NCBI GenBank assembly: GCA_000697665.1
Contig: KL197723.1
Location: 586,203 to 650,202, forward strand
DNA length: 64,000 nt
Direction of reading: 5' to 3'
Source of the DNA: Jaapia argillacea MUCL 33604
Lineage: Eukaryota; Basidiomycota; Agaricomycetes; Jaapiales; Jaapiaceae
The notes under the pieces were generated by a model. The model was given only the letters and a program-made list of their open reading frames with translations. It ran no database searches and was not told where the DNA came from. Positions 1-10,902 of this stretch are shown here, one piece after another; the first letter of the stretch is position 1; each line of letters starts with the position of its first letter. Position numbers and translations under genes: made by a program.

Positions 1-640
1 GAGCCATTGGCTCCATGGGGGCATAGTATACATTAGTCCTTTGATATGAGCAAAAAGTCGCGAATTTTATATGTATTTTTCGTGGCCATAGACAATACAT
101 TCGTGGTCGTCGTTGTGAACAGTGAGCACGAAGGTTTGATGTTGCCGAGAGCTTCGGGAAGCAGGCCCGGCAACAGTTCCCGGCGTTGATCAAAACGATG
201 ATCGGGTGAAAGCACATGGCCACCAGAAGACTCCGACTCGAGCCTTGGGGCCTCACTGAGGTGAGGAGCTATTGCTGGCTTTCCCGCCGGAGTCGACACT
301 TGGTACAAACCAGTCAAATAAGACTTCGTGAACTGCTCGTTCGTCAAGTCTTATAAGACTGAAAGTGTGGGAAGGTCAGGTGGCGAATGCCCCTCACCAC
401 TCTGAATCCCCGCATTGTCGTTTACCAACACAAATTCAATTGACCACTCACGGGGTTAATAAGAGACAGCGAATGGACTCGGGATCAACCTCAGAAGACC
501 TTGGACATTACGATTGAGCCGCCACCGGCACCGCACTCACGTACTTTTTGAATGATGTATGTATGTCTTATTAGACTAGTACTACTGATAAGATCGTGAT
601 TGTTCCCCAGGCCCCGAATCGGTTAACGTCGATCATCCGT
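1..640. other. Left edge, no confident gene
   Basis: There is an open frame of about 100 codons on the minus strand (positions 33-347), but it shows no recognisable domain, no clear intron signals and no copy elsewhere in the window. The inverted duplication described below begins near 650, so this stretch is unique flank. I make no gene call. Confidence 0.4.
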
Positions 641-649
641 TCTTGCAAG

Positions 650-2986
650 GAGTCGAGGTCCCCGTTGGCGCCCATCGCGAGCGTGTTCGAAAGCGACCCA
701 AAGCATTCTGCCCGAAACACTACAAGTTTGTCGTGGCTACTGATTATTGCACAATAGCCCTGCTCATGGACGTTTGTTCCACGAATCAACCTCAAGTATA
801 ATCTGAGTCCGACGATTATCCTGTGATCTGACTTCGACTTCTTTTTGAAACCTCTATCCGGCCTACCTCGGTAGTTAGCGTGCAAGGATGAGAATATATG
901 TGCGACTTGGTTATGCGCATCGCTTCCTCACTTCCCTCAATTCATTCCATCAGGTACTTGCGGCACTAATTACAGCGAACTGTCGTAAGTCCATTGGCCC
1001 CGCCTATTACCGCCGTTGTAAAAACCTCCCATATCTTCCTATGCTGACCGCCGTCGAGTTCATTCTCGCGGGCTTGGGGATTAACCTGACCCCCTCGTTT
1101 TAGCTGTGGCCCATTCCAACCCCGTTCCTTTGGTATTCATTCTCACACATGCAAAACTTTGATCCCGTCGGTTTGGTTCAACACTTGCAACTTCTCCGCC
1201 TCGGCCAACGTAAGTTCAGAGTCGAACAATGTGGAAAACCGACAATTGGCATTTAACAACCATCCGTTATTGTACTTGCTCTAGTTGCGGCAACCTTTGC
1301 CACAATTTACGATCACCGTGAGCACTTGCGATGTTTCTGCCCTACCCAATTCACTCGAAATCCTAATCCTTTGGTTAGTGATCCTCATTGACCAAGAGGT
1401 AAGTAGTTTCAACGACGTCGTCATTTTCCCCGGACCTTTTGCAAAGAATGTATGATGTCCAACGGGTTAGGTCGAACTCATCTGGGTGTGTTATTTATTC
1501 TCTTTTGCGTTCTCGACCACTGAACTGGACAATTTGGGGTCGGTAGAAGCGTCCGGGAATTGCAGCGAAGATATTCTTCCTCCTGGTACAACCATTCCCC
1601 ACTCCTCTGCGAAGTTACTGTTGATCTTGGTACAGACTCGATACTGTGGCGATGTCGTCGTTCTGTAAGTCACCAATTCGGATAGATGATTGATTATTTC
1701 ATACCATGTCCCCTTTCTCGTGGCAGCGCAATTTTGATCCGTCCGTTTGCCTTTCCGTCCGTCCGGCCCACCATTGATTTGTAACTGCGTAGTTCTCCTC
1801 ACTGAGGCAACCTCCGATAACGTGAGCTTCCCGTCTCGTCTTTTGTTCGTATTAGCACTCATGATGGGCTTGCCCCCACTGTTGTCAGGCGTGAGTCAAT
1901 AATTTGTGTAACTTATGTCATCCATCACCAACGTTGGCAACATAGATGTTAGTACACGTCCTTTCTGTTGTCCAAATACTAAACTATTATGCTCCAGGTT
2001 ACAGCCGTTTTCTTGTACAATTATGGGCTACCACAATACCTATCTTCGTAGTGCAAGGTATGTATTGAAGTCGCCCACTTGCAGGGTTATGCATGGCACT
2101 ATGATCGAATCTCATCTCGCGCTCCTGCCTCTGCCTCCAAAGTTATCATGCAATTCCGAGTCTATGCATTGTATAACCGCGCAAAATGGGTTCTCGCTCT
2201 CACCTTCACGTTTTTCATCATCCAAATGGCAACTTCGCTGACTCTTTTAGCCGAGTATCAAAAGGTCCATGGTATTGCTTGCTCCTTCGTCGGTTTTTTG
2301 TGATTTGCTGATTTAACTCTTCTCGTCAGTCATCGCCATCAAGCTCGGCATCTGGACGAATTGTGTATTGACCAATCTTCCAAAGGATGTAGTCGGGACA
2401 TGGATCTCGATGATGGTTTTTGAAGGAATCTTGTTCTTTCTCGCCCTCTATAAGACAGCGTTACATTTACTTCGGCTCAATCATCCTTGGACAAGAAACG
2501 GCGCCGTTGAGGTCCTCGTGAGAGATAACATCCTATATTTCTTGATGTTCGTCCACCCGATTTCCGTATTGTTGATTTAGCTCATCCCACAGTTCCCAGT
2601 ATGTTCTCGATTTATTGTCTCACAGTCACCGCCTGGTTCATTTTACCCGTGAGTTCGCACCTTTCCGTTCTTTTTTGGGTACCGAAGACCTAACTGTATC
2701 AACAGATAATCTGGATCGAGTTCTTAACCACTTTGAATATGACTGCAACCTGTACGCTAGGATGCCGGCTCATCCTCAATATCCGGGAGGTGTCATATCA
2801 ACACGAGCAGTGTGTAAACACGGAGGAGATCGAATTCCAGTTGAGGCAGTTGGCAGATGGAATACATCGGGGAGACTTGTCGTCGGGTGCTGATCCTGCT
2901 GAAAGTTCGGCTCGTGATAGGCACGACGATGGTGGATACGAGAGGGGTGAGGGGGGGTCACGACAGGATGTAGCATAGTCGGAGGA
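650..2986 (+). repeat. Left arm of a large inverted duplication
   Basis: This segment recurs in reverse orientation at 7794-10097. The outer edge shares a stretch beginning near 'gtccccgttggcgccc' and the inner edge ends just after the DUF6533 stop codon at 'catagtcggag'. Exons, introns and upstream flank are all kept, so the copying was at DNA level and not through RNA. By eye most positions agree, with scattered substitutions and small indels. The arms are separated by about 4.8 kb. Confidence 0.85.
1149..2978 (+). CDS. DUF6533-type multipass membrane protein (copy A)
   Basis: A multi-exon gene starting MQNFDPVGLVQ. Exons read so far are 1149-1209, 1285-1317, 1379-1398 (20 nt), 1471-1485 (15 nt), 1547-1585 and 1636-1664, then more downstream. 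The spliced product carries the DUF6533 signature: TIYDH-L-ILIDQEVELIW, then KRPGIAAKIFFLLTRY. Further hydrophobic segments follow, with a RVYALYNRAKW turn, a VVGTWISMMVFEG helix, LVRDNILYFL, and a last exon with CTLGCRLILNIRE that ends in a charged soluble tail. This matches the usual fungal DUF6533 layout of about seven membrane spans and a 'RLLLNLR' end. The molecular function of the family is unknown. The mirror copy is at 7801-9615 and further copies lie at 21027 and 39239. The middle exons (about 1790-2300) are the least certain part of the model. Confidence 0.75.
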
Positions 2987-3787
2987 CAGTGTAGTGCCGG
3001 TGTAGGCGCATCGGCGGTTGACTGGTACTAATTACCGTCCCGACAGAGTGACATTGCGAGAGAAACACGATGAGCTTGAACACGATGGTCCCGGGGTTTT
3101 ATTGACATAATGGATCCACTGTAAGCTACGTAGACGTTGAGCAGTTACCTGATCCGCCTCATGATCACCTTCACATGATGGACTTTTAAACTGCACCCTA
3201 ATGGACCGCTAGCATCTCATTCACTCATCCCATCCCATGAAGTACGATCTTCCCCCGATACCCGAATTCATCCAGCTTTCATGGCCAGTCAACTTCACGA
3301 GACTGCAGACAACATCGGGATACCTCTAACCACCAAGTAGCAACGAGACTCCAGTTGTTCGCCCACAGGCTCTGATACAACTCGCACAAAGTTTCCCCCC
3401 AAACCATGACTGTCAACGCCGTCAGAATTTCTACCGCCGTCTCCGTTCCCGCCCATCCCTGCGCCTCTCATTCCATACTATCACACCCTACTAAAACGAG
3501 CGCCCGCAAGCAAGCAGATTCACGTATGGCGCATGAGATAGGGCGAATACCTTGAGGCGTGGCTGCGGCACCTTGGCTTCCTTCGCTGCCTTGTCCCTCT
3601 CACGTCGAACGGAGGCTGTGGATAGGAAGATCAGGGAACCACTTAATCTCTACGTCGCTGATAGTGGATCATTATGACAAGTAAAACCCCCTCGCACCAT
3701 CGTGTTTCTCCCGCAATCTCGGTCGGGACAGGAAAGGGTACCAGTATATCACTGAGGTGCATCCGCCAACACCACACCGCCCTCCGA
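2987..3787. other. Intergenic stretch, nothing identified
   Basis: It lies between the end of DUF6533 copy A and a stray DUF6533 fragment. I found no long frame with family resemblance, no repeats of note and no RNA gene. It may hold the 3' flank of copy A. Confidence 0.4.
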
Positions 3788-4070
3788 TTATACTGTCCCC
3801 CGTTGTGATTGCTCTTTAGCCCTCTCGTTCCCTTCACCGTCGCGTCGACCACTAGCCGAGCTATCAGCTGGATCTCCGCCTGAAGACAGGACTCCCCGAT
3901 GAATTTCACCGTCCACCAACTCGCTCAACTGGAAATCGATCTCTTCCGTGTTTATATACTCCTCGTGTCGATAAGCTGTGTCTCGAATGTTGAGGAGGAG
4001 CCTACAGCCAAGCGTGCAGGTTGTGGTGACGTTCAGGCTGCTTAAGACCTCGACCCAGATAATCTATTGG
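3788..4070 (-). pseudogene. Solo terminal exon of a DUF6533 gene
   Basis: Read on the minus strand, this fragment starts after an 'aatag' acceptor and encodes a DUF6533 last exon: TTCTLGCRLLLNIRD, then RHEEYINTEEIDFQL and the charged tail, with a stop near 3788. It aligns with the last exons of the four full copies but is clearly more diverged from copy A than copy A' is. None of the upstream exons (DQEVELIW, RVYALYN and so on) is found in the preceding kilobase. It is best read as a relic of a fifth copy and is probably not expressed as a protein. Confidence 0.75.
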
Positions 4071-4195
4071 TATGAAACAACCGATCAGGTTCGACCCAGA
4101 AAAGAATGGGGAGAAGGGGTGTGTATTTGAACGTAGCAGTCATGGCGAACCCCTCGAAACTCCCTATCAAGCTCCCTCGACACCTCCCACTCACA

Positions 4196-5720
4196 TTAAA
4201 TTTCCACTAAATCGAATTGGTTCGGGTTCTTGTCAGCGAGGGTGGTGACGATGTCCCCAATGTAATCCATAGAGTCCCAGTCCCCATGTTCGTATATCTT
4301 GCCACCATGTTTAAGCAACGACCTTCCAGATCTATCAGCTTTTAATCTCTTCCTCCACTGTTTCTTCATTCCGGGTAGACCAGGACCGGGAGGCACCAAA
4401 AAGCCGATGCTTTTGACCTCGTGTTTCCGACAAAACTCCCTGAGTGGCTTGAGGTCGTGAACGATGTCATTACACTCCTCCGAGTCACCACAGCAATAAA
4501 GCACTCCAGTTACAGCCCTCTTGCTACACACGAATGATGTCAGTGATGGCGAGCAATTGAATGAACACCCAGACTCACGTCTTCTCCAAGATGTCAGATA
4601 CGTGGTCGTAGAAGGGAGAGCCGGGTTCGGCGACGGTAAAGTTGAGAAATTCGACGGGCTTATAAAAATTGCCACAGAATCGATACTTGATGAAATGGTT
4701 CAGGGGTGGAACCGTACCGCCATGAGCGGAGACGGAGTGGTCTTGATTCTTCGTCGCATTGACGATGAACTGGGACGCTATCAGGACGACATTGCTTCCA
4801 AATGGGGAGTGAACCTCGACTTACGGGGATAGGCGCAGATCCTGAGGGGCAAATCACTCTGGGAAACCGTGTCAGATAGTGATCGGTCGGGTTGGATTCC
4901 ATTGAGAAGGACTTACAAAACCACTGGGATATCCATTGCCTCTGTGAAAGCTGCGGCGATCCGCCTGGAGACTCGTAGTGTTTCCTCTTTCGTCTGGGAA
5001 GAGGCAGAAGCGCGTTCCAACGCCGCCATATGGACATACTGCTGAACTTTTCCAAAAGTTTGGGCGTCACATGCACCGCGATCACCTCCGCTGCTGAAGA
5101 GCCGTTGAGCCTCCAAGACTGTATTCGCTCCTTTCTCCAGATAGAAGTTCGTCGTGTCCAGGTCAGTGGTGTCGGAGAGATTGCTCCAAATGCAATGAGC
5201 AAACCACCAACAATTATACGTATAGACGTTGTAAAAGTCGGCATGATCCATGATGACAGAAAGGAGGGTGGCGAACGACCAGAGGTTGGTGGTGGAAGAG
5301 TCGTGAAATGAAATGGAGGCCACAACTTGATCTTCAGTATCACGAAGATTGGTGGGGTCGTGTGAAATGGATATCGTATCCCTGCAAACCGTCTTCAGCC
5401 CTAGGCCTAGGACAGATAGCCAACTGTCCGTATCTCTCTCAACACGCAGGTATGTGCGTCCGAATTTCATCACCAAGTACTCGTGCGAAGGAAGCCCGGG
5501 CGTCTTCATCCATACAATTTCGCGAAGCGGTAGCGTGTCGACACCGTCCAGTTCGGCGCCAGGGGACTTGATCCACCCTAGGAACGCTTCGACGCTGGCC
5601 TTACTGGTCAACTTGGCTTCTCTCGCAGATGGAAGTTGTAGCAGATCCGCGCTGGCCGCGTTGGGAATAGCGCCTGCCTTTGGAAATGGTAAATCCAGAT
5701 CAGTGGATGAAGGCTAGGGA
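4196..5720 (-). CDS. Uncharacterised protein with 'CWWFA' motif and C-terminal domain
   Basis: I do not recognise a named family. The N-terminal part (4917 to about 5716) contains YLRVERDTDSW, a region SLWSF-like (NLWSFATLLSVIMDHA) and the striking YTYNCWWFAHCIW. A 58-nt intron (4859-4916; gtaagt donor, cag acceptor) leads in frame into VICPSGSAPIP. Later exons carry FIVNAT, DHSVSAHGGTVPPLNHF, KPVEFLNFTVAEPGSPFY and a final exon with GVLYCCGDSEECNDIVHDL, ending FDLVEI. The joined product is about 445 residues with no signal peptide or membrane span seen. The first exon and start codon are unresolved upstream of 5716. Alternatively these are two genes: a TAA at 4913-4915 would end the first and an ATG at 4902 could start the second. 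A truncated duplicate of the first half lies at 10098-10560. Confidence 0.6.
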
Positions 5721-6145
5721 CTGTACCAGAGGTTGCATTTGGTGGTAAAATCAACGGCAGCTACCGAAGCAGGCAAACATGAAGGTAGGCCAGAGAATGC
5801 TGTTACAACGTGGTACAGTGGCGAAGACACTGCATCGCCTCGCAGGATGAAGAGATTGCATGATTGGGCGCTAGTTACAGCGAACAGCTTTCTAGGTTGC
5901 GCTTAACTCGGCAATTCGAAAACAACATACCGCGACATCCAGACATTGAGCATCTCGACAAGCGCCGAACGCCAGCAAGGACATCTTCACCGCCCTCCTC
6001 ATCAACCACTCACAATCTGACAGTCACTGCGGCTTACTGGCTCACGATAGCCTTGACTACAACCCTGATAGGTTCGCCGATAGCCTCCCTGTCTGTCTGA
6101 AACTTTTTCGCCTTCCTTTGTTTCCTATAAATACAGCCGAATTTA

Positions 6146-7031
6146 ATGCTCAGCTGTCTCAACAATATCAGACTCTCCCTAGCTTCACTAGCCTCCGTCT
6201 TTTCTAGAACGCCAATCGGCAAGTGCTTTAATATCGCTTCTACATCTAGTACGTCTACCTTCACTCCCTTTAACTCATTCTTGGAATCACTCGCTCTGCC
6301 GCTGACCCCCGACGGCTCACAGGCAACACCGAAGTAGCGACATTCGCCTCAGGGTGTTTCTGGGGTGTCGAGCATATCTTCCTCAAACACTTCCCTCCAT
6401 CTCAGAATAAGGGAATTGTCAATACCGCCGTGGGTTACACAGGGGGCAAGGAGAGTGCGAAGAACCCTGACTATGACAGTGTGTGTACAGGTAGCACGGA
6501 CCACGCTGAGGCTGTCAGGATCGAGTTCGATCCAAGTATTGTGAAGTACGATGAGCTAGTTGGTGAGTGACTTACATAGTCTACGTGTGGCTGCTACGAT
6601 TGGTCGAACTGACCTTGATGGTTCAGAATTCTTTTATCGGACTCACGATCCTACAACCAAGAACCGTCAAGGAGTTGATACCGGGACTCGTGCGTACTCT
6701 ATTTCCCGTTTCCCCCTCTATTTATCAATTCTATCACACTCCTGTTCCAGAATACCGCTCGGCCATCTTCACCCATTCCCCGGAGCAAGCTGCCATCGCC
6801 AAGCGAGTAACGCAAGAAGTCCAGGAAGCCCATTTTGACTCTGAGGGTACACTTTCTCATTCATCTCGCTCCTCTCAAAACTGAAATTTCTCTTTCTGTT
6901 CCAAAGGGAAGTTAATTGTTACTGAGATTCTCGAAGCCGGTCCGTGGTGGGACGCAGAAGAGTACCACCAACTCTACCTATTCAAAAATCCTTCTGGTTA
7001 TCAGTGCCCTACTCATACACTTCACTGGTAA
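6146..7031 (+). CDS. msrA: Peptide-methionine (S)-S-oxide reductase, copy 1
   Basis: MsrA reduces methionine-S-sulfoxide in proteins, using a catalytic cysteine recycled by thioredoxin. Five exons are clear: 6146-6248, 6323-6562, 6627-6689, 6751-6846 and 6907-7031, all GT-AG and in phase. The catalytic motif [10 protein letters not shown] opens exon 2. It is followed by [39 protein letters not shown] and near the end [13 protein letters not shown] and GYQCPTH, which may supply a resolving cysteine. Exon 1 encodes about 34 residues rich in Ser, Leu and Arg and free of acidic residues, resembling a mitochondrial presequence. The length of about 208 residues fits the family. An intact paralogue lies at 10903-11802, and the upstream gene is on the opposite strand. 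Confidence 0.92.
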
Positions 7032-7117
7032 GATGTTGCACGACCGTTTGTGAGCGAAAGCAGCCGTCAGCGGGAATTTAGGGAGTTTTATTGTCTCAAT
7101 GTGATGGTTGGAGGATC

Positions 7118-7460
7118 AGCTTAACCTTATAATATGTACATTTTTTATACACCATTCAATCATTGTCGAAAATCCGGGCGGGAAGTGTGGCCTTTTCAAT
7201 GCAAAGAGGCAACACTGAACACAGATGGTCGCAGACTCGGATTATGGCGAGGCACCTATAGCCAGTGTACATTCCACGAAACGATCGATTATTCTACACT
7301 TTGCTCAAGGACCGCCCACTGAACTTGAAAGGTAGGATATCTGTCACTTGGACGTGATTGAGGAGGAGTCTTACAGTGTAGTACAGAGGTTACGGTGTAT
7401 GCATTTTTTCAGCGAGCGCGGCCAGCGGATACGCTTCCGGGCCGGTCTGTCCTCCGTGTA
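7118..7460 (+). repeat. Duplicated tail downstream of msrA copy 1
   Basis: This stretch, from 'taatatgtaca' to 'cgcttccgggccggtc', matches 13798-14060 downstream of the HNH gene. A short piece of it also matches 11892-11945. It may be the 3' flank or a decayed exon of a lost gene. In the second copy the reading RSEYLDVIEEESYLYYFF is open, but no family is recognised. Confidence 0.65.
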
Positions 7461-7793
7461 ACAAGATGGGATGCTATCCCGAGATCTCGTTAGTGTAGGT
7501 AGTCGAGACAAGTGCTGGAGATAATCAACTCGTGTCAGTACCGAGTGATCAGGTCGTTACGAAGGTCCTAACGTCGAACGAGAGTGTACGAAGATAGGAA
7601 AGGAGAGTTATTTGTATTTAGTTCTGCAATGAGTACTTCGATACAAGTTTGTGGGGGGACTACGTCTAGCGTGTCTCTACGAATAACGAGAGTTTATATA
7701 CTGCTGCAGACCTAGTCCGCAGTTGCACAGTGAGCTGCGATACACAGTGCCGCAGTACGAGACGGATAACGGATATCAAATCCATTACCTTAC
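7461..7793. other. Spacer before the inverted arm
   Basis: About 330 bp of unique sequence between the duplicated tail and the right inverted arm. I see no gene or notable repeat in it. Confidence 0.4.
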
Positions 7794-10097
7794 ACTCCGA
7801 CTATGCTACATCCTGTCGTGATCCCTCCTCACCCCTCTCGTATCCACCATCGTCGTGTCTACCACGAGCCGAAATTTCAGCAGGATCAACACCTGAAGAA
7901 AAGTCTCCCCGATGTATTCCATCTGCCAACTGCCTCAACTGGAATTCGATCTCCTCCGTGTTTACACACTGCTCGTGTCGATATGATACCTCCCGGATAT
8001 TGAGGATGAGCCGACAGCCTAGTGTACAGGTCGCAGTGACACCCAAAGTGGCTAAGATCCCGATCCAGGCCATCTGTTGATACAGGTAGGTCATTGGTAC
8101 CCAAAAAGAACGGAAAGGTGCGAACTCACGGGTAAAGTGAACCAGGCAATGACTGCAAGACACTCAATCGAGAACATACTGGAAACTGAGGGATGAGCTA
8201 AATCAACAATAAAGGAAATCGGGTAGACGAACACCAAGAAATATAGGATGCTATCTCTCACGAGAACCTCAACGGCGCCGTTTCTTGTCCAAGGATGATT
8301 GAGCCGGAGTAAATGTAACACCGTCTTGTAGAGGGCGAGAAACAACAAGATTCCTTCAAAAACCATCATCGAGATCCATGTCCCGGCTACATCCTTTGGA
8401 AAATTGGTCACTACACAGTTCGTCCAGATGCCGAGCTTGATGTCGATGACTGGCGAGAAAAGTCAAATCAACAAATCACAAAAACAAATAGATGAAGGCG
8501 CAAGTGATACCATGCACCTCTCGATACTTGGCTAAAACAGCCAGTGAAGTTGCCATTTGGAAGATGAAAACCGTGAAGGTGAGAGCGAGGACCCATTTTG
8601 CGCGGTTATACAATGCATAGGCTCGGAATTGCATGACAACTTTGGAGGCAGAAGCAGGAACACGAGATGAGATTCGATCGAAGTGCCATGTAGTATAACC
8701 ATGCAAGGGCGAACCCAAAACATACCTTGCACAATGAAGATAGGTATTGTGGTAGCCCATAATTGTAGCAGAAAACAGCTGTGACCTGGAGCATAATAGT
8801 TTAGTAATTGGACAACAGAAAGGACGTGTACTAACATCTATCTAGCCAATGTTGGTGATAGATGACATATGTTACACAAATTATTGACTCACGCCTGACA
8901 ACAGTGGCAAGCCCATGATGAGTACTAATACGAACAAAAGACGAGACGGGAAGCTCACCTTATCCGAGGTTGCCTCAGTGAGGAGAGCTACGCAGTTAAA
9001 AGTCAATGGTGGGCCGAACGGACGGAAAGGCAAACGGACGGATCAAAACTGCACTGCCACAAGAAAGGGGACATTGGTATGAAATAATCATTCATCTATC
9101 CGAATTGGCGACTTACAGAACGACGCCATCACCACAGTATCGAGTCTGTACCAAGATCAACAGTAGCTTCGCAGAGGAGTGGGGAATGGTTGTACCAGGA
9201 GGAAGAATATCTTCGCTGCGATTCCCGGACGCTTCTACCGACCCCAAATTCTCCAGTTCAGTGGTCGAGAACGCAAAAGACAATAAATAACACACCCAGA
9301 TGAGTTCGACCTAACCCGGTGGACATCATACATTCTTAGCAAAAGGTCCGGGGGAAAGGACGACATCGTTGAAACTACTTACCTTTTGGTCAATGAGGAT
9401 CACTAGCCAAAGGATGTGAATTGGGTGGGGCAGAAATGTGGTAAATGCTCACGGTGATCGTGGCAAAGGTTGCCGAAACTAGAGTAAGTGCACACAAAAG
9501 ATGGCTGTTAGACGCCAAGTGTCGGTTTTCCACATTTTTCCACTCTGAACTCACGTTGGACGAAGCGGAGAAGCTGCACGTGTTGAACCAAACCGACGGG
9601 ATCAAAGTCTTGCATGTGTGAGAATAAATATCTGAGGAACGGGGTTGAAATGGGCCGCAACTAAAACGAGGGGGGTCAAAGTCCGCGAGAATGTACTTGA
9701 CAGCGGTCAGCACAGCAAGATAAGGGAGGTTTTGACAACGGCGGTAATGGGCGGGGCCAATTGACTGACGGCAGTTCGCTGCAATTGGTGCCGCAAGTAC
9801 CTGAGGGAATGAATGTAGGGAAGTGAGGGAGTGATGCGCGTAACCAGGTGGCACAGATATTCTCATCCTAGCTAATTACCGAGGTAGGCCAAATAGAGGC
9901 TTCAAAAAGAAGTCGAAGTCAGGTCACAGGATAATCGTCAAGCTCAGATTATACTTGAGGTTGATTGGTGGAACGAACGTCCATGAGCAAGGCTATCATG
10001 CAATAATCAGTAGCCACGACGAACTTGTAGTGTTTGGTGCAGAATGCTTTGGGTCGCTTTCGAACATGCCCGCGATGGGCGCCAACGGGGACCTTGA
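7794..10097 (-). repeat. Right arm of the inverted duplication
   Basis: This is the reverse complement of 650-2986. The right-hand junction falls at about 10097, where the arm's end ('ggtccccgttggcgcc' side) abuts the truncated CWWFA gene copy directly. The inverted segment therefore sits at a breakpoint of the direct duplication. Confidence 0.85.
7801..9615 (-). CDS. DUF6533-type multipass membrane protein (copy A')
   Basis: This is the inverted paralogue of copy A with the same exon plan. It starts MQDFDPVGLVQ at 9615. The minus strand keeps the KRPGI exon near 9240-9200, LVQLWATT-like segment, the VVMQFRAYALYNRAKW turn, VAGTWISMMVFEG, LVRDSILYFLVF and the last exon with CTLGCRLILNIREVSY. 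The charged tail ends at 7801. Differences from copy A are mostly silent or conservative where I compared them, which suggests both copies were under constraint for a time. The function is unknown (fungal DUF6533). The middle exons are uncertain as in copy A. The inversion places its 3' end next to the msrA copy 1 tail. Confidence 0.72.
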
Positions 10098-10560
10098 CTC
10101 AAAACTACTGGGATATCCATTGCAGAGTCCGTGAAAGCTGCGGCGATCCGCCTGGAAACTCGTAGTGTTTCCTCTTTCGCCTGGGAAGAGGAGGAAGTAC
10201 GTTCCAACGCCGCCATGTGGACGTATTGCTGAACTTTTCCAAACGTTTGGGCGTCATATCCGCCGTGATCGCCCCCACTGCTGAAAGCCGTTGAGCTTCC
10301 AAGACTGTGGTCGCCCCTTTCTCCAGATAGAAATTCGTCGTGTCCAGGTAAGTGGTGTCGGAGAGATTGCTCCAAATGCAATGAGCATACCACCAGCAAT
10401 TATATGTATAGACGTTGTAAAAGTCGGCATGATCCATGATGACAGAGAGGAGGGTGGTGAACGACCAGAGATTGGTGGTGGAGGAGGCATGAAATGAAAC
10501 GGAGGTAACAACTTGATCATGGGTATCACGAAGATTGGCGGGGTCGTGTGAAAAGGATAT
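10098..10560 (-). pseudogene. Truncated copy of the CWWFA gene
   Basis: This fragment keeps the core with YTYNCWWYAHCIWSNL, NLWSFTTLLSVIMDHA and FGKVQQYVHMAALER. It lacks the N-terminal third, removed by the 459-bp deletion at 10560|10561, and all exons after DIPVVL, cut off by the inverted arm at 10097. The frame also shifts near 10280 relative to the intact gene. With both ends missing it is a pseudogene of a host gene. An ORF running upstream (to about 10641) is fortuitous msrA-promoter sequence. Confidence 0.8.
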
Positions 10561-10902
10561 ATCGCCTCGCAGGATGAAGGGTTGTATGATTGAGCGCTTG
10601 TTGCAGCAAGCGGCTGGCCTCGACAATCCAAGAACAAACATACGTAGGGCGACATCCAGACATTGAGCATCTGGACAAGAACCGATCGATCATCAGTTAG
10701 CGGCTCACGTGGGATGACGCCACCGCATTAGCAAGGACATCCTCACCGCCCTCCGCATTAACCACTTGTAGTCCGACAGTCACTGCGGCTTACCGGTGCA
10801 CGATAGCCTTGATTACAAGCCTGATAAAAATCACCAACAGCCCCCTTTCCGCCTGAAACTTATTAGCCTCCCTTCGTTTTACTATAAGTACAGCTGAATT
10901 TT

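Larger units (their letters stand above)
4905..7460 (+). repeat. Direct-duplication block, copy 1
   Basis: This block holds the N-terminal half of the CWWFA gene, the msrA gene and a non-coding tail. It recurs in the same orientation at 10098-11940. The tail (7118-7460) recurs separately at 13798-14060, because the HNH gene interrupts copy 2. Copy 2 lacks 459 bp that correspond to 5375-5833 here. Confidence 0.8.

Noticed and set aside
571-885. Minus-strand open frame in the left inverted arm
   Set aside because: The matching sequence exists near 9900-10080, but duplication alone explains this, and no domain or start context supports a gene.
888-1103. Plus-strand frame upstream of DUF6533 copy A
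   Set aside because: It is part of the duplicated flank but its frame and splice context are not consistent between copies, and the family start lies at 1149.
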